This document shows positions 45,835-55,065 of a stretch of 64,000 bases of DNA, piece after piece. Position 1 is the first letter of the stretch. Each line of letters begins with the position of its first letter. The position numbers and the translations under genes were made by a program. The notes beneath the pieces are model-generated. The model saw only the letters and a program-made list of their open reading frames with translations, did not search any database and had not been told where the DNA came from. Source of the stretch: CBDESM01 sp965205165 (GTDB lineage: Bacteria; Chloroflexota; Dehalococcoidia; Bin125); NCBI GenBank assembly GCA_965205165.1, contig OZ242037.1, positions 434,001-498,000 on the forward strand. Direction: 5' to 3'.

Positions 45835-48120
45835 ATGACGACTGCCGAGAAGACCGGGTACCGGGTCGTGGGCACGCGGCCGGTGCGGCCGGACGGGGTG
45901 GACAAGGTCACCGGGCGGGCGCGCTATGGGGCGGACATCTCCCTGCCGGGGATGCTCTGGGGGCGGATCAAGCGCTCGCCCCACGCGCACGCGCGGATCA
46001 TCTCGATCGACACCTCGAAGGCCGAGGCCCTGCCGGGAGTGAGCTGCGTGATCACCCACGCCGATCTGCCCGGAGCTGCCGATGAGCTGGTCGACCTCGG
46101 CGAGACGGTGACGCCCTACAAGTGGACGCTGGAGAACGTCTTCGCCTCGGAGAAAGTGCTCTACCAGGGGCACGCCGTGGCCGCCGTCGCCGCGACCGAC
46201 CCGCACATCGCGGAAGACGCGCTCGATCTGATCGAGGTCGAGTACGAGCCGCTGACGCCGGTGCTCAACGTGCATGACGCGATGGCCGACGCCGCGCCGA
46301 TCCTGCATCCGGGCATGCACACCGTCGAGATGGTCGCCCGCTTCGTGCCCGGCGAGGGGCGCGGCGAGCAGGAAACGAACATCGCCTCGCAGCTGGAGTT
46401 CCAGCAGGGCGACCTCGCCGCCGGCTTCGCCGATGCTGACGTGATCGTCGAGGGCGAGTTCAGCACGGAGGCCGCGCATCAGGGCTACATCGAGCCCCAG
46501 AACGGCACCGCGCAGTGGAACTCCGACGGCACCCTCACGGTCTGGGTCTCCACGCAGGGGCCGTTCGCCGCGCGCGGGGCGCTGGCGCGGATGCTCGGCA
46601 TCCCGCTCTCCAACGTGAAGGTCGTGCCGATGGAAATCGGCGGCGGCTTCGGCGGCAAGCTGCCGACCTACATGGAGCCCTGCGCCGCGATCATGTCGCG
46701 GATCACCGGCCGCCCCGTCAAGATGTACATGAACCGCGAAGAGGTGCTGATCGGCACCGGGCCGACCTCCTCGACCTACGTGCGCTGCCGCATCGGCGCC
46801 AAGAACGACGGCTCAATCGTCGCGGCCGAGGCGACCCTCGCCTACGAGGCGGGTGCCTTCCCCGGCTCCCCGGTCGGCGCTGGCGCGACCTGCATGCTCG
46901 CCAGCTACGACATCCCCAACCTCTACGTCAACGCGCTCGACGTGGTGACCAACAAGCCCAAGTGCCAAGCCTATCGGGCGCCCGGCTCGCCGCAGGGCAC
47001 CTTCGCCGTCGAAAGCCTGATCGACCAGCTGGCCGAGCGCCTCGATCGCGACCCGATGGAGCTGCGCCTGCAGAACGCGGCCGCCGAAGGCACGCGCCGC
47101 GCCGACGGCGTCCAGCTGCCCAAGATCGGCGCGCTGGAAACGATGCAGGCCGCGGCCGAAAGCCCGCATTACCGCTCCGAGCTGCAGGGCAAGGACGTCG
47201 GCCGCGGCGTCTCAATGGGCTTCTGGACCAACGCCGGCATGGAGTCGGCCGCCTACGCCTCACTCAACTCCGACGGCACCGTCAACCTCTCGGTCGGCTC
47301 CGTCGACATCGGCGGCCAGCGGGCCGGCCTGGCGATGCAGTTCGCCGAGACGATGGGGATCGACTACGCCCAAGTCCGCCCGCAGGTGGTGGACACCGAC
47401 TCGATCGGCTTCACGCACGTAACCGGCGGCAGCCGCGTCACCTACGCGACCGGCATCGCCGTCCACGAAGCGGCGCTGGACGCGCGCCGGCAGATGGAAG
47501 AGCGCGCCGCGATGATCTGGGACTGCGACCGCGGCGCCGTCAGCTACGGCGACGACGGGATCATCCGCGGCCCCGGCGACCAGCAGTTCAGCTTCGACGA
47601 GCTCTGCGCCAAGATGCCCTCGACCGGCGGCCAGATCCAAGGCCAAGCCGACGTGCTCCCCAACAAGCCGGGACCGGCCTACGGCTGCCACATCGTCGAC
47701 GTCGCCGTCGACCGCGAAACGGGCAAGGTCGACGTGCTCCGCTACACCGCCGTGCAGGACGTGGGCACCGCAATCCACCCGTCCTACGTCGAGGGCCAGG
47801 TGCAGGGCGGCGTCGCGCAGGGGCTGGGCATGGCCCTGAACGAGGAGTACGTCTACGACGAGCAGGGCTCGATGCGCAACAGCAGCCTGCTCGACTACCG
47901 GATGCCGACCGCGCTCGACCTGCCCGACATCGAAACGGTGCTGGTCGAGGTGCCCAACCCGAGCCACCCCTACGGCGTGCGCGGCGTCGGCGAGGTGCCG
48001 ATCGTGCCCCCGCTCGCCGCCGTCGCCAACGCGATCCAGAACGCCACTGGCATCCGCATCCAGAATCTCCCCGCCAGCCCCCCCAAACTGCTCGACGCCC
48101 TGCTTGACCAAGAGGCGTAG
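45835..48120 (+). CDS. Xanthine dehydrogenase/CoxL-family molybdopterin-binding subunit, orphan
   Basis: Large subunit of a molybdenum hydroxylase, 761 residues. Seen: N-terminal alpha/beta domain with DKVTGRARYGADI, the Mo-cofactor motif GGGFGGK near 270, the active-site loop QAYRAPGSPQG (neither the CO-dehydrogenase form I AYxCSFR nor form II AYRGAGR), and GVRGVGEVP with the catalytic Glu near the C-terminus. It is therefore a hydroxylase of unknown organic substrate. The FAD (CoxM) and 2Fe-2S (CoxS) subunit genes that normally accompany it are absent. GAGAGGGG lies 7 nt before ATG. The 185-bp gap upstream holds only a small ACGGGC/GCCCGT hairpin (45774-45789). Confidence 0.93.
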   Translation: MTTAEKTGYRVVGTRPVRPDGVDKVTGRARYGADISLPGMLWGRIKRSPHAHARIISIDTSKAEALPGVSCVITHADLPGAADELVDLGETVTPYKWTLENVFASEKVLYQGHAVAAVAATDPHIAEDALDLIEVEYEPLTPVLNVHDAMADAAPILHPGMHTVEMVARFVPGEGRGEQETNIASQLEFQQGDLAAGFADADVIVEGEFSTEAAHQGYIEPQNGTAQWNSDGTLTVWVSTQGPFAARGALARMLGIPLSNVKVVPMEIGGGFGGKLPTYMEPCAAIMSRITGRPVKMYMNREEVLIGTGPTSSTYVRCRIGAKNDGSIVAAEATLAYEAGAFPGSPVGAGATCMLASYDIPNLYVNALDVVTNKPKCQAYRAPGSPQGTFAVESLIDQLAERLDRDPMELRLQNAAAEGTRRADGVQLPKIGALETMQAAAESPHYRSELQGKDVGRGVSMGFWTNAGMESAAYASLNSDGTVNLSVGSVDIGGQRAGLAMQFAETMGIDYAQVRPQVVDTDSIGFTHVTGGSRVTYATGIAVHEAALDARRQMEERAAMIWDCDRGAVSYGDDGIIRGPGDQQFSFDELCAKMPSTGGQIQGQADVLPNKPGPAYGCHIVDVAVDRETGKVDVLRYTAVQDVGTAIHPSYVEGQVQGGVAQGLGMALNEEYVYDEQGSMRNSSLLDYRMPTALDLPDIETVLVEVPNPSHPYGVRGVGEVPIVPPLAAVANAIQNATGIRIQNLPASPPKLLDALLDQEA

Positions 48121-48157
48121 GCTGGCGCAAAACAACGAGATGGGAGAGGAAGCAACG

Positions 48158-48454
48158 ATGGCATTCGACAGGCTGAAGATTCATGGCGCGATCGTCGATT
48201 CGGGCCTCGCGGCCGACCCGGCCGCGAGAGTCTTCGCGGAAGCGTTGGGCGACCAAGTCTCTGCAGCCACCGCGCCGTTCGTGACCGAGGATCGCCTCGA
48301 AGCCGCGGTATCGAGAATCGAGGCCGCGATTGCGGACATGAACAAGCAGAACGCCGAGCGGACGGCGAGAACGCAGGGGCTGCTGCTTGCAGCGACCATC
48401 GGAGGAAACGCCCTGCTGGGCACGATTCTCGGCGTCGTGATCGCAGTCACCTGA
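48158..48454 (+). CDS. Small DUF1640-like coiled-coil protein with C-terminal TM segment (paralogue)
   Basis: A 98-residue paralogue of the protein at 45374: FDRLKIHGAIVDSGLAADPAARVFAEALGDQ, then a coiled coil (VTEDRLEAAVSRIEAAIADMNKQ) and a TM segment at about 72-96. The EDRLEAAVSRIEAAI heptads match DUF1640/CCDC90 proteins closely. It follows the molybdenum-hydroxylase stop by 37 nt with GGGAGAGG upstream, so the two are likely co-expressed. Confidence 0.7.
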   Translation: MAFDRLKIHGAIVDSGLAADPAARVFAEALGDQVSAATAPFVTEDRLEAAVSRIEAAIADMNKQNAERTARTQGLLLAATIGGNALLGTILGVVIAVT

Positions 48455-48481
48455 CTGGTGCGTGAGCAGCGCGTTCGGCGG

Positions 48482-48552
48482 GGCCGCGCAGATGCGACGG
48501 CCATTAGCGGCAGCGCGGCCGAATCGGTCCACGCTCCTGACTCTGTCAGAGC
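48482..48552. terminator. Two adjacent hairpins after the hydroxylase unit
   Basis: An 8-bp inverted repeat GGCCGCGC (48482-48489) / GCGCGGCC (48513-48520) is followed by CTGAC-TCT-GTCAG (48537-48549) whose stem extends with GCT/AGC. No T-run. Plausible transcription end for the unit 45835-48454; the rest of the 183-bp gap shows nothing else. Confidence 0.35.
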
Positions 48553-48637
48553 CTGCGCGGCCGCGACGATCGTCCACGTGCCCATCAAGCGTGCTTGGCG
48601 TCCGGCGAAGTGACGCTGGTGCGCTGGAAGGTTGCGG

Positions 48638-48970
48638 ATGATGCGGACGCGCTTGCAGCGGGTGAAGGCCGCGGTGCTTCGGCGCTACTTGGAGGCGGCG
48701 TACGTGGTGCTCTGCGGGCCCTCGCTCGCGCGGGAGTGGCGCGACTGCCGCCGCCGGCTGGCGATCATGCGGGAGTACATGGACAAGCCCTTGTCGGAGA
48801 AGAGCATCGAAGGGCTGGAACTCTTCAACGCCGAGTTCACCCGCTTCGAAAACGTCGAGCGGAAGGTGGATCAGCAGATGAACCGCAGGCTGCTGCAATC
48901 CATGGTGTTCGTGGCGGTGGGGGTACTCGTCCTGTTCGTCGTCCTGATCATCCGCATCGCCGGTTTGTAG
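48638..48970 (+). CDS. Small single-TM protein, 110 aa
   Basis: A 110-residue protein with basic N-terminal helices (MMRTRLQRVKAAVLRRYLEAAYVVL), a middle helical region (IMREYMDKPLSEKSIEGLELFNAEFTRFENVERKVDQQ) and one TM segment at about 86-107. No family recognised; general design (helix plus C-terminal anchor) matches its neighbours at 48158 and 48989. GGAAGG lies about 6 nt before ATG 48638; the next in-frame ATG at 48641 is an alternative. Confidence 0.6.
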   Translation: MMRTRLQRVKAAVLRRYLEAAYVVLCGPSLAREWRDCRRRLAIMREYMDKPLSEKSIEGLELFNAEFTRFENVERKVDQQMNRRLLQSMVFVAVGVLVLFVVLIIRIAGL

Positions 48971-48988
48971 TCGGACACGGAGCAGACG

Positions 48989-49276
48989 ATGCTGGAACAA
49001 ATCTTCCGACGGCTGGATCGGATGCACATGATCTTGGTGATGGGGCGCGAGTGGACAGCGGAGCGCGACCGCCTGAGGGCCCGATGGCAGGGCTGGGTCG
49101 AATCGGGCGAGCTCCCGACGCGACGGGAGCTGACGGAGCACCTCGATGAGCAGCGCGTGCTGAACGACGCGCTGCTCGACAAGATGGAACTGTTCACGCG
49201 CATCTCGATCATCCTCGCGATGCTCGCCGGATTGGTCATGCTGGGAACGCTCCTCTACCTGATCATCGCGGCCTGA
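48989..49276 (+). CDS. Small single-TM protein, 95 aa
   Basis: A 95-residue protein: an amphipathic region (LEQIFRRLDRMHMILVMG), a charged helix (REWTAERDRLRARWQGWVES), an acidic helix (ELTEHLDEQRVLNDALLDKM) and one C-terminal TM segment (about 70-93). It lies 18 nt after the 110-aa gene with GGAG before the ATG, so the two form an operon. No known family. Its 3' end overlaps the convergent secreted-protein gene by 22 bp. Confidence 0.6.
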   Translation: MLEQIFRRLDRMHMILVMGREWTAERDRLRARWQGWVESGELPTRRELTEHLDEQRVLNDALLDKMELFTRISIILAMLAGLVMLGTLLYLIIAA

Positions 49277-52200
49277 GCCGGCTGCTCCGCGATCAGGCAG
49301 AGCAGGTCGCCGGACTGGATCATGAAGTCCGGCATGCCGGGAACGGCTTCCGCGTAGGGCATCCATTCAACGCCGTTCCAGAGGTGGAGCGAACCCCAGC
49401 TCGGATCCAGCGAGGCGAACAAGTCCGACGCGCGGCAAAGCTCCCGCCCGTTGTAGGTGGCGAAGACCATCCCCGCTTCCGGGCCTGTCTGCAACTCCGA
49501 AAGCGCGCGCGGCGTGCACTGGCCGGGCAGGCCCGTATCAACCACGACCAAGGTCGACGCATCCGGGTCCTCGCGCAGACCGCCGGCGTGCGCATAGAGG
49601 ATGCCGATCTCATCGCCCACCGTCAGCATCTCCGCCGCCGCCTCGCCGCCCTCGGTCTTCGTGTACGACTCGACCAGCGGCGTGATCGCCACCACCGCCG
49701 GCGCACCCGGACCGCCCGGCGGATTGCGCGTCCGCGCCTCCCACCAAACCGGCGTCCCGTCCGCGACCGGGTTGCCCTCTTCATCGGTTACGCGGACGCG
49801 GAATTCGAACGTCCGCCAGATGCCGAGCGGCTCGGCCGCCACCACCTCGATCCCCGATGCCGGCCCGACCACCAAGAAACCGCCCCTCGTCGATGCTCCG
49901 CCTGCGCTGATCCTGAGCGTGTAGCGGCCCAGTTCGATCGGATCCGCCCGCGCCGCGGTCACCTGCACCCGGTAGCTGCACGCAGTGCGGCCGACCGGGC
50001 AGAGCTCGGTGACGACGACCCCCGCGCCAACCGGATCGCCGGCGGGATCGAGCACCTCGCGGATGCTGCCGGACGGCAAGGGCGCCGCCTGCTCCAGGGC
50101 ATCGAAGGCGCGGGCCGGAATGATCGCGATATCGCGGTCGTCATCCTCCGGCGTCGCGTGGTGGTGGACGATCGGCAGCTCTTGGCCGAGCCGCAGCCGC
50201 TGGGCCGCGCCCCGCGCATCCAGCGCCAGCCGCGCCGTGATCAGCCGCGATGCCGACGTGATCGCCGCCGTCACTTCGACCCGGCCCGCGTCGACCGGCA
50301 GGCGCAGATCAAGCGGAATCGCCCCGATCAGCTGCGGCCCGCGCTCCGATCCCTTGGCCGATTCGCGCAGCGCGGCCATGTCGATGACGCAGGCGCGGCC
50401 GGCGCTGCACCAGTCCGAATCGAGTTCGCCGCCGCTGGCGCTGATCGTGATCGAACTGATCGCGGAAGCATCCGCCGGCTCGCCCCGCTCGTTGCGGATG
50501 CCCAGCCGCAGCGCCTCGATCGAGCCGCCCGCGACCGGACCGCTCGCGTCGGCCCGTTCCAGCGTCGCCGCATGCACCTGCTCGATCCCGCGCAAAACGA
50601 ACGAGAATTGGCCGAAGACCTCGTCCGCCCGATCCGCGACCGCCGCATGCGAACCCCAATCCGCGCCGACCTCGCCCCAGACGACTTGGAAGCCCGCGCG
50701 CCCCGCCGAGGCGCGGCTCGCGAACTTCGCCGAGATGGCGATCTCTTCCCCGGCCGCGTCCTGATCGACCACGAGCACGGGAAACCCGCCGTCCGCGCCC
50801 TTGGCATCGCAGCGGATGCCGAGCTCGTCGTCCAGCTCCCCGCAATGGAAGACCGGGTAATCGCTGCCCGCGCCGATCGCGAGCCGCTTGCCCCCGTTGT
50901 CCTTCCACGTCGCCGGACCGGTGATCACGAGGTAGGACTCCGCCCCGTCGAGCACATCGTCGTAGGCGCAGTACGGGAAAGCGCCGGCATCCGCGTGCCT
51001 CCACGTGGCCGCCGGCGGCGGCGCGGAGCTGCCGGTGTGGATGCAGGCGGTGACCACCTCGCGGTCGAGCGGCGCAATCACGGTCGCTGCAAGCGCGGCG
51101 CGGACGGCCGCCTCGTCGCCCGGCCCCAGAATCTGGTCCGCATCGTCGGGCAAGTCGCCGACGAGCACCGGATCGCCGGCGCTGCCCTTCGCCGCTGGAA
51201 GCGGCACGCCGTATCGGAACGGCCCGTACAGGGCGAAGGTCTGCAAGTCGTCCACGCCGCCGGGCGGACGGACGGCATCGAGCTTGACTTCGCCCAGCAA
51301 CCGACCGGAACCCTCGGCGGGCGCGTAGTGCGCGTAGGAGATCGGGCGATCCAAGCGGAGCCGTTCCACCGTCCCGCCGGGATCGAGCCAGTCCGCAAGC
51401 CAGTCCGGCCTCAAGCTGCCGCCGCCGGTGACGAGTTCACCGGCCGGTCGCCCCGGCACCCGGCGGCTGCTCCCCGTCGCGATGCCCCGCACGCGGGCGT
51501 CGTCGCGGTCGGGATCGACCCAGTCGAAGAACCCGAATTCCCAGCTGTCCGCCGGACGGATGAGCGGGAACGAGCCGTCCCGAGCGTCGCGCACGATCAC
51601 GCGGTACCAGATCCGGTCGCCGTTGACCACCCCGTCGTTGGTGAACGGCGCGGTCCGCAGGCGGAGCGGATGCTCTTGGAACTCCATGACCGGATAGGGG
51701 TGCGCGAGATCGGCCGGCACGTCCGGCCCGTAGCGGATGTCGAGCGAGTCCGAGGCCGTCCCACCCGTCAGCAGATCCACTGTGATCGTGATCCGGGCCG
51801 TGCCCGATCCGGTCGCGGGCGGCGCAAAGTAGAGGACGTTCTTCAGCAAATTCGCAGTCCGGCTGAATACCCGGGCCTCCGAGCCCGTCGCGAAGCGGCA
51901 CACAGCCCCGGCGCCTCCTCCGTCAGCGTCCGCCCCATCTCGCAAGCGCCGCTCGCCGTCTGCTCGTGCCGCATCAGGAAGCTGCCGGCCGGGCCCTCGA
52001 CGGTGAAGCCGGTGATGTAGCGATGATCCCAATGCTCCGACTTCCAACCCAGCCGGATCGCGATCCGGTCCCGCTGATAGCGGCGCTCCGCCCCGTTGAC
52101 CCGCACGAAGTCGTAGCGCAGGACGCGGACATCCGGTTCCAGCGTGCTGCGGTACTCGACCTCCGCCGCGTGCGACTTGTACGGCCCGGTTCCGCCCGGG

Positions 52201-52664
52201 TCGGATGCGGGCCAGACCCGCGCTTCCACCGTGATCCGCGTCTGCCCCTGCGGCGGCGCGAAGCGGAATGTCTCGCGCTGCACTGACGCCGTCGCCGCCA
52301 GCGTCCCGGAACCGCGGATCCGGAATAGGCTGAGCTGGAGGAGGCAGACATCACGGCCTTCATTCAGGCAGAGCCGCCCATCATTGAGCGCGTTGCGCCC
52401 GAAATCCGCCCACAAACGGGTCCCGGCCGGAGCGCGGATCTCCAAGCGCCCGATCGCGTTGTAGGCGACGGCGCTCTGTGGATCGCCCTCGTCAACGACA
52501 TCGAGATGAAAGCCGTTGGGGATGTCGGCGTCGACGCTCAGCTTCGGGACCGGCGTGACCGTCTGCGCGCCGGCCTCGCCCGCGAACATCGCGCAGGCCG
52601 CGACGACCGAGACGACCACCGCAAGCGCGGCAGCGGCACGCCGGCGAAGGAGCGGCCGCCGCAT
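49255..52664 (-). pseudogene. Large secreted Ig-like protein, reading frame broken near 51900
   Basis: The N-terminal frame starts at ATG 52664 with a signal peptide (MRRPLLRRRAAAALAVVV, cleavage near GEAGAQ) and runs as a beta-rich domain to GRTLTEEAPGLC; coding then continues in another frame (RFATGSEARVFSRTANLLKN) to the stop at 49255. One indel near 51895-51910 would restore about 1,135 residues. The C-terminal part has a Big-1-like segment (VTDEEGNPVADGTPVWWE) and ends with ASDLFASLDP, LWNGVEWMPYAEAVPG and GDLLCLI, paralogous to the ends of the proteins at 7822 and 40706. A sequencing error and a real frameshift are both possible. Confidence 0.78.
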
Positions 52665-52873
52665 CAACGGCCTCGCCCATGTCCAAGCCCGATAGGAGCG
52701 CAACTGTCCGCCTGCACGCCGGCGTTCCCGCCGAACAAAGCAGCCACCCACCCGCTCATGCGCGCCCCCCAAGCCGCAAATTTCCAAGTACGGCCTATGG
52801 CCGAACTATTCGACTTTGCGAACTACCGAGGCCAAGGTAGCAGACCGCGGACAGCCCCGCGGACGGGGTTTCC

Positions 52874-53587
52874 TCAGGCGGCGTATTCGCGGGCCAGCGA
52901 ATCCAGCAGATCGACCATCAGGTCGGGGCGGCTGAAGAACGGCGAATGGTCGGTCGGCCATTCGGCGACGCGCGTGGCGCGCCGCGCCTGCTCGCGCTGC
53001 CCCTCCGGCGTCAGGCAGCGATCTTCGGTGCAGACCACGTAGGTCGTCGGGATCGTCTCGTATGCGAGCGCCCGTGGGCGCGGCGGCGGCGCTGCCCCGT
53101 GCATGTCGTCCGGCACCAGCAGCGACTTGGCGCGGGCCACGTCCTCTTCGGAGCACTGGTGGTAGAAGACCGGCTGGATCGCGTCCTCGCGCACCGTCGC
53201 CGTGCCGTCCTCGCCCGGCACGATCGCGCCGATCGTGTCCGGCGAGACCAAACTCGCCGGCATCCCGCCCTCCGCATCCGGCATGATCGCCGTGAGGTAG
53301 ACCAGATGCTTCACCCGCTCATCGTCCAGCGCCGCCGTGGTGATCGCGATGCCGCCGAACGAGTGCCCCAGCAGCACGATCGGCCCCTCAACTCCGGCCA
53401 TCTGCTCGCGCACCATCCGCTCGTTCTCGTCCGAATCATCCGCCCCCACCAGTGGGTCTCCGCGCCGCCGATCCGCGCACAGCGTCGGCACGCCCCGCGC
53501 CTCCAAGCCCTCGACCACCTTGTCGAAGCACCAAGGCCCGTGCCAAGCGCCATGAACCAAGACGACGGTCGCGGGAGAATCGGGCAT
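52874..53587 (-). CDS. Alpha/beta hydrolase (esterase/methylesterase-like)
   Basis: A 237-residue serine hydrolase. N-terminal VVLVHGAWHGPWCFDKV (oxyanion HG), nucleophile elbow GHSFGG with Ser, and late catalytic His in EWPTDHSPFFSRPDL; this pattern matches the plant methylesterase/hydroxynitrile-lyase-like group of alpha/beta hydrolases. The open frame extends into tRNA-Pro, so ATG 53587 (MPDSPATVVLVHG) is the start; it lies 32 nt after the tRNA 3' end on the same strand, and the gene could be transcribed from the tRNA promoter. Substrate unknown. Confidence 0.88.
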   Translation of the reverse strand: MPDSPATVVLVHGAWHGPWCFDKVVEGLEARGVPTLCADRRRGDPLVGADDSDENERMVREQMAGVEGPIVLLGHSFGGIAITTAALDDERVKHLVYLTAIMPDAEGGMPASLVSPDTIGAIVPGEDGTATVREDAIQPVFYHQCSEEDVARAKSLLVPDDMHGAAPPPRPRALAYETIPTTYVVCTEDRCLTPEGQREQARRATRVAEWPTDHSPFFSRPDLMVDLLDSLAREYAA

Positions 53588-53618
53588 TGCGCGGCATCCT
53601 TGCAGGCGGGCGGAAGTG

Positions 53619-53695
<77 letters not shown>

Positions 53696-53727
53696 AGCGG
53701 TCGTAGCGTAACAGGGGAGGAAACGCC

Positions 53728-54990
53728 ATGACCGACGCCGAAACGCCCGCCGACGCCGCCGAACCCGCCGCGCTTTCCGAGGCCGAACTGATCGACGCAG
53801 TGCGAGAACTCGCCCAAGGCCCGTTCGCGGAACGCGCCGAGCAGGCCGACCGCAGCGGCATCATGCCGATCGAGAACTACGACGAACTCCGCGCCCTGCG
53901 CATCCCCGGCTTGGTCGTCCCCTCCGAATTCGGCGGCCTCGACGCCTCCGGGGAGACCTACCTGCGGATCATCGAAGAGGTCGCCCGCGGCGATTCCTCC
54001 ACGGCGGTCGCGCTCAACATGCACCTGCTCGTCGCAATGCTGCTCCGCGCCCTGCCGCCGATCCCGCGCCGCTCCGCCGTGCTCGCCGCCATCGCCGAGG
54101 GCGCTTGGTGCTGCGCCCCCGGCTCGATCCCGCTGCGCCAACTCGACCGCGGCGGCGCCGGCTTCCGCGTCGCCGAAGACGGCGCGGAGCTCGTGATCAA
54201 CGGCCGCGCCGGCTTCGCCTCGATGAGCGACGCCGCACGCTTCATCCTCACCGCCGGCCAAATCCAGCGCGACGGCGCCGATGCCGACCTCGTGCTCGCC
54301 CTGGTCGAAGCCGATTCCGAAGGCGTCGAGATACTCGGCAACTGGGACGGCATGGGACTGCGCTCGACCGCCTCCCACGACATCGCGATGACCGGCGTGC
54401 GCGTCCCGCGCGGCGAGGCGATGGTCGCGCCGCCCGCCCTGATCCGCGCCGCCGAGGCGATGATGCCGCAGCAAGCCTTCCAGCGCCGCGCACTGCCCGC
54501 GCTCGGCATCCTCGCCATCTGGCTCGGCACAGCCCAAGCCGTCTTCGACGAAACCGTCGCCTACCTCCGCAAGCGCAGCGGCTACCTCGCCGTCCCCATG
54601 CCGGCCGAAACCGGCGGCGCGGAACCCCGCTCCGAACAGCCCTGGGCCCAGTCCTCGCTCGGCGAAATGGACGCCTGGCTCGAAACCTCCCGCGAGCTGC
54701 TCTACGCCGCCGCCGCCAAAATCGAGCAGCCCTTCGACGACCGCCAGGCCTTCATCCGCTACCAGGTCCGCCTCACCTACCAGATGCGCCGCATGGCCGA
54801 AGAGCTGGCCCAGCGCTCGATCTCCCTCTGCGGCGCCCACGCCTACGTCAAGGGCTCCCCGCTCGAACGCCTCTACCGCGACCTCACCGGCGCCATCGTG
54901 ATGGCCTGGAAGACCGACGAACTCCGCCTCTCCCTCGGCCAAGCCGCCCTCGGCCGCGAAATCACCATCGTCGGCCCCGCCGGCACCTAG
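53728..54990 (+). CDS. Acyl-CoA dehydrogenase family protein
   Basis: FAD-dependent acyl-CoA dehydrogenase-fold protein, 420 residues. N-terminal helical domain (YDELRALRIPGLVVPSEFGGL; ARGDSSTAVALNMH), middle beta domain (GRAGFASMSDAARFILTAG; NWDGMGLRSTASHDI) and C-terminal helical domain ending MAWKTDELRLSLGQAALG. The catalytic Glu expected near the C-terminus is not obvious, so it could be an atypical dehydrogenase or an acyl-CoA/flavin monooxygenase relative. GGGGAGG lies 7 nt before ATG 53728. The nitronate monooxygenase follows on the same strand after 75 nt. Confidence 0.9.
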   Translation: MTDAETPADAAEPAALSEAELIDAVRELAQGPFAERAEQADRSGIMPIENYDELRALRIPGLVVPSEFGGLDASGETYLRIIEEVARGDSSTAVALNMHLLVAMLLRALPPIPRRSAVLAAIAEGAWCCAPGSIPLRQLDRGGAGFRVAEDGAELVINGRAGFASMSDAARFILTAGQIQRDGADADLVLALVEADSEGVEILGNWDGMGLRSTASHDIAMTGVRVPRGEAMVAPPALIRAAEAMMPQQAFQRRALPALGILAIWLGTAQAVFDETVAYLRKRSGYLAVPMPAETGGAEPRSEQPWAQSSLGEMDAWLETSRELLYAAAAKIEQPFDDRQAFIRYQVRLTYQMRRMAEELAQRSISLCGAHAYVKGSPLERLYRDLTGAIVMAWKTDELRLSLGQAALGREITIVGPAGT

Positions 54991-55065
54991 CCGACCCCGA
55001 GCCGGCGGACTGTAGACTCCGCCCGACCCGCACTCTGCATCTACGCGCCATGTAAGGAGCACGCC

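Noticed and set aside
45835..48120. Calling the molybdenum hydroxylase a CO dehydrogenase (CoxL)
   Set aside because: The active-site loop AYRAPGSP matches neither form I nor form II CO dehydrogenase and the other subunits are missing.
52788..52873. Possible terminator in the GC-rich gap after the hydrolase gene
   Set aside because: Only short imperfect repeats (CCGCGGAC twice in direct orientation); no stable hairpin.
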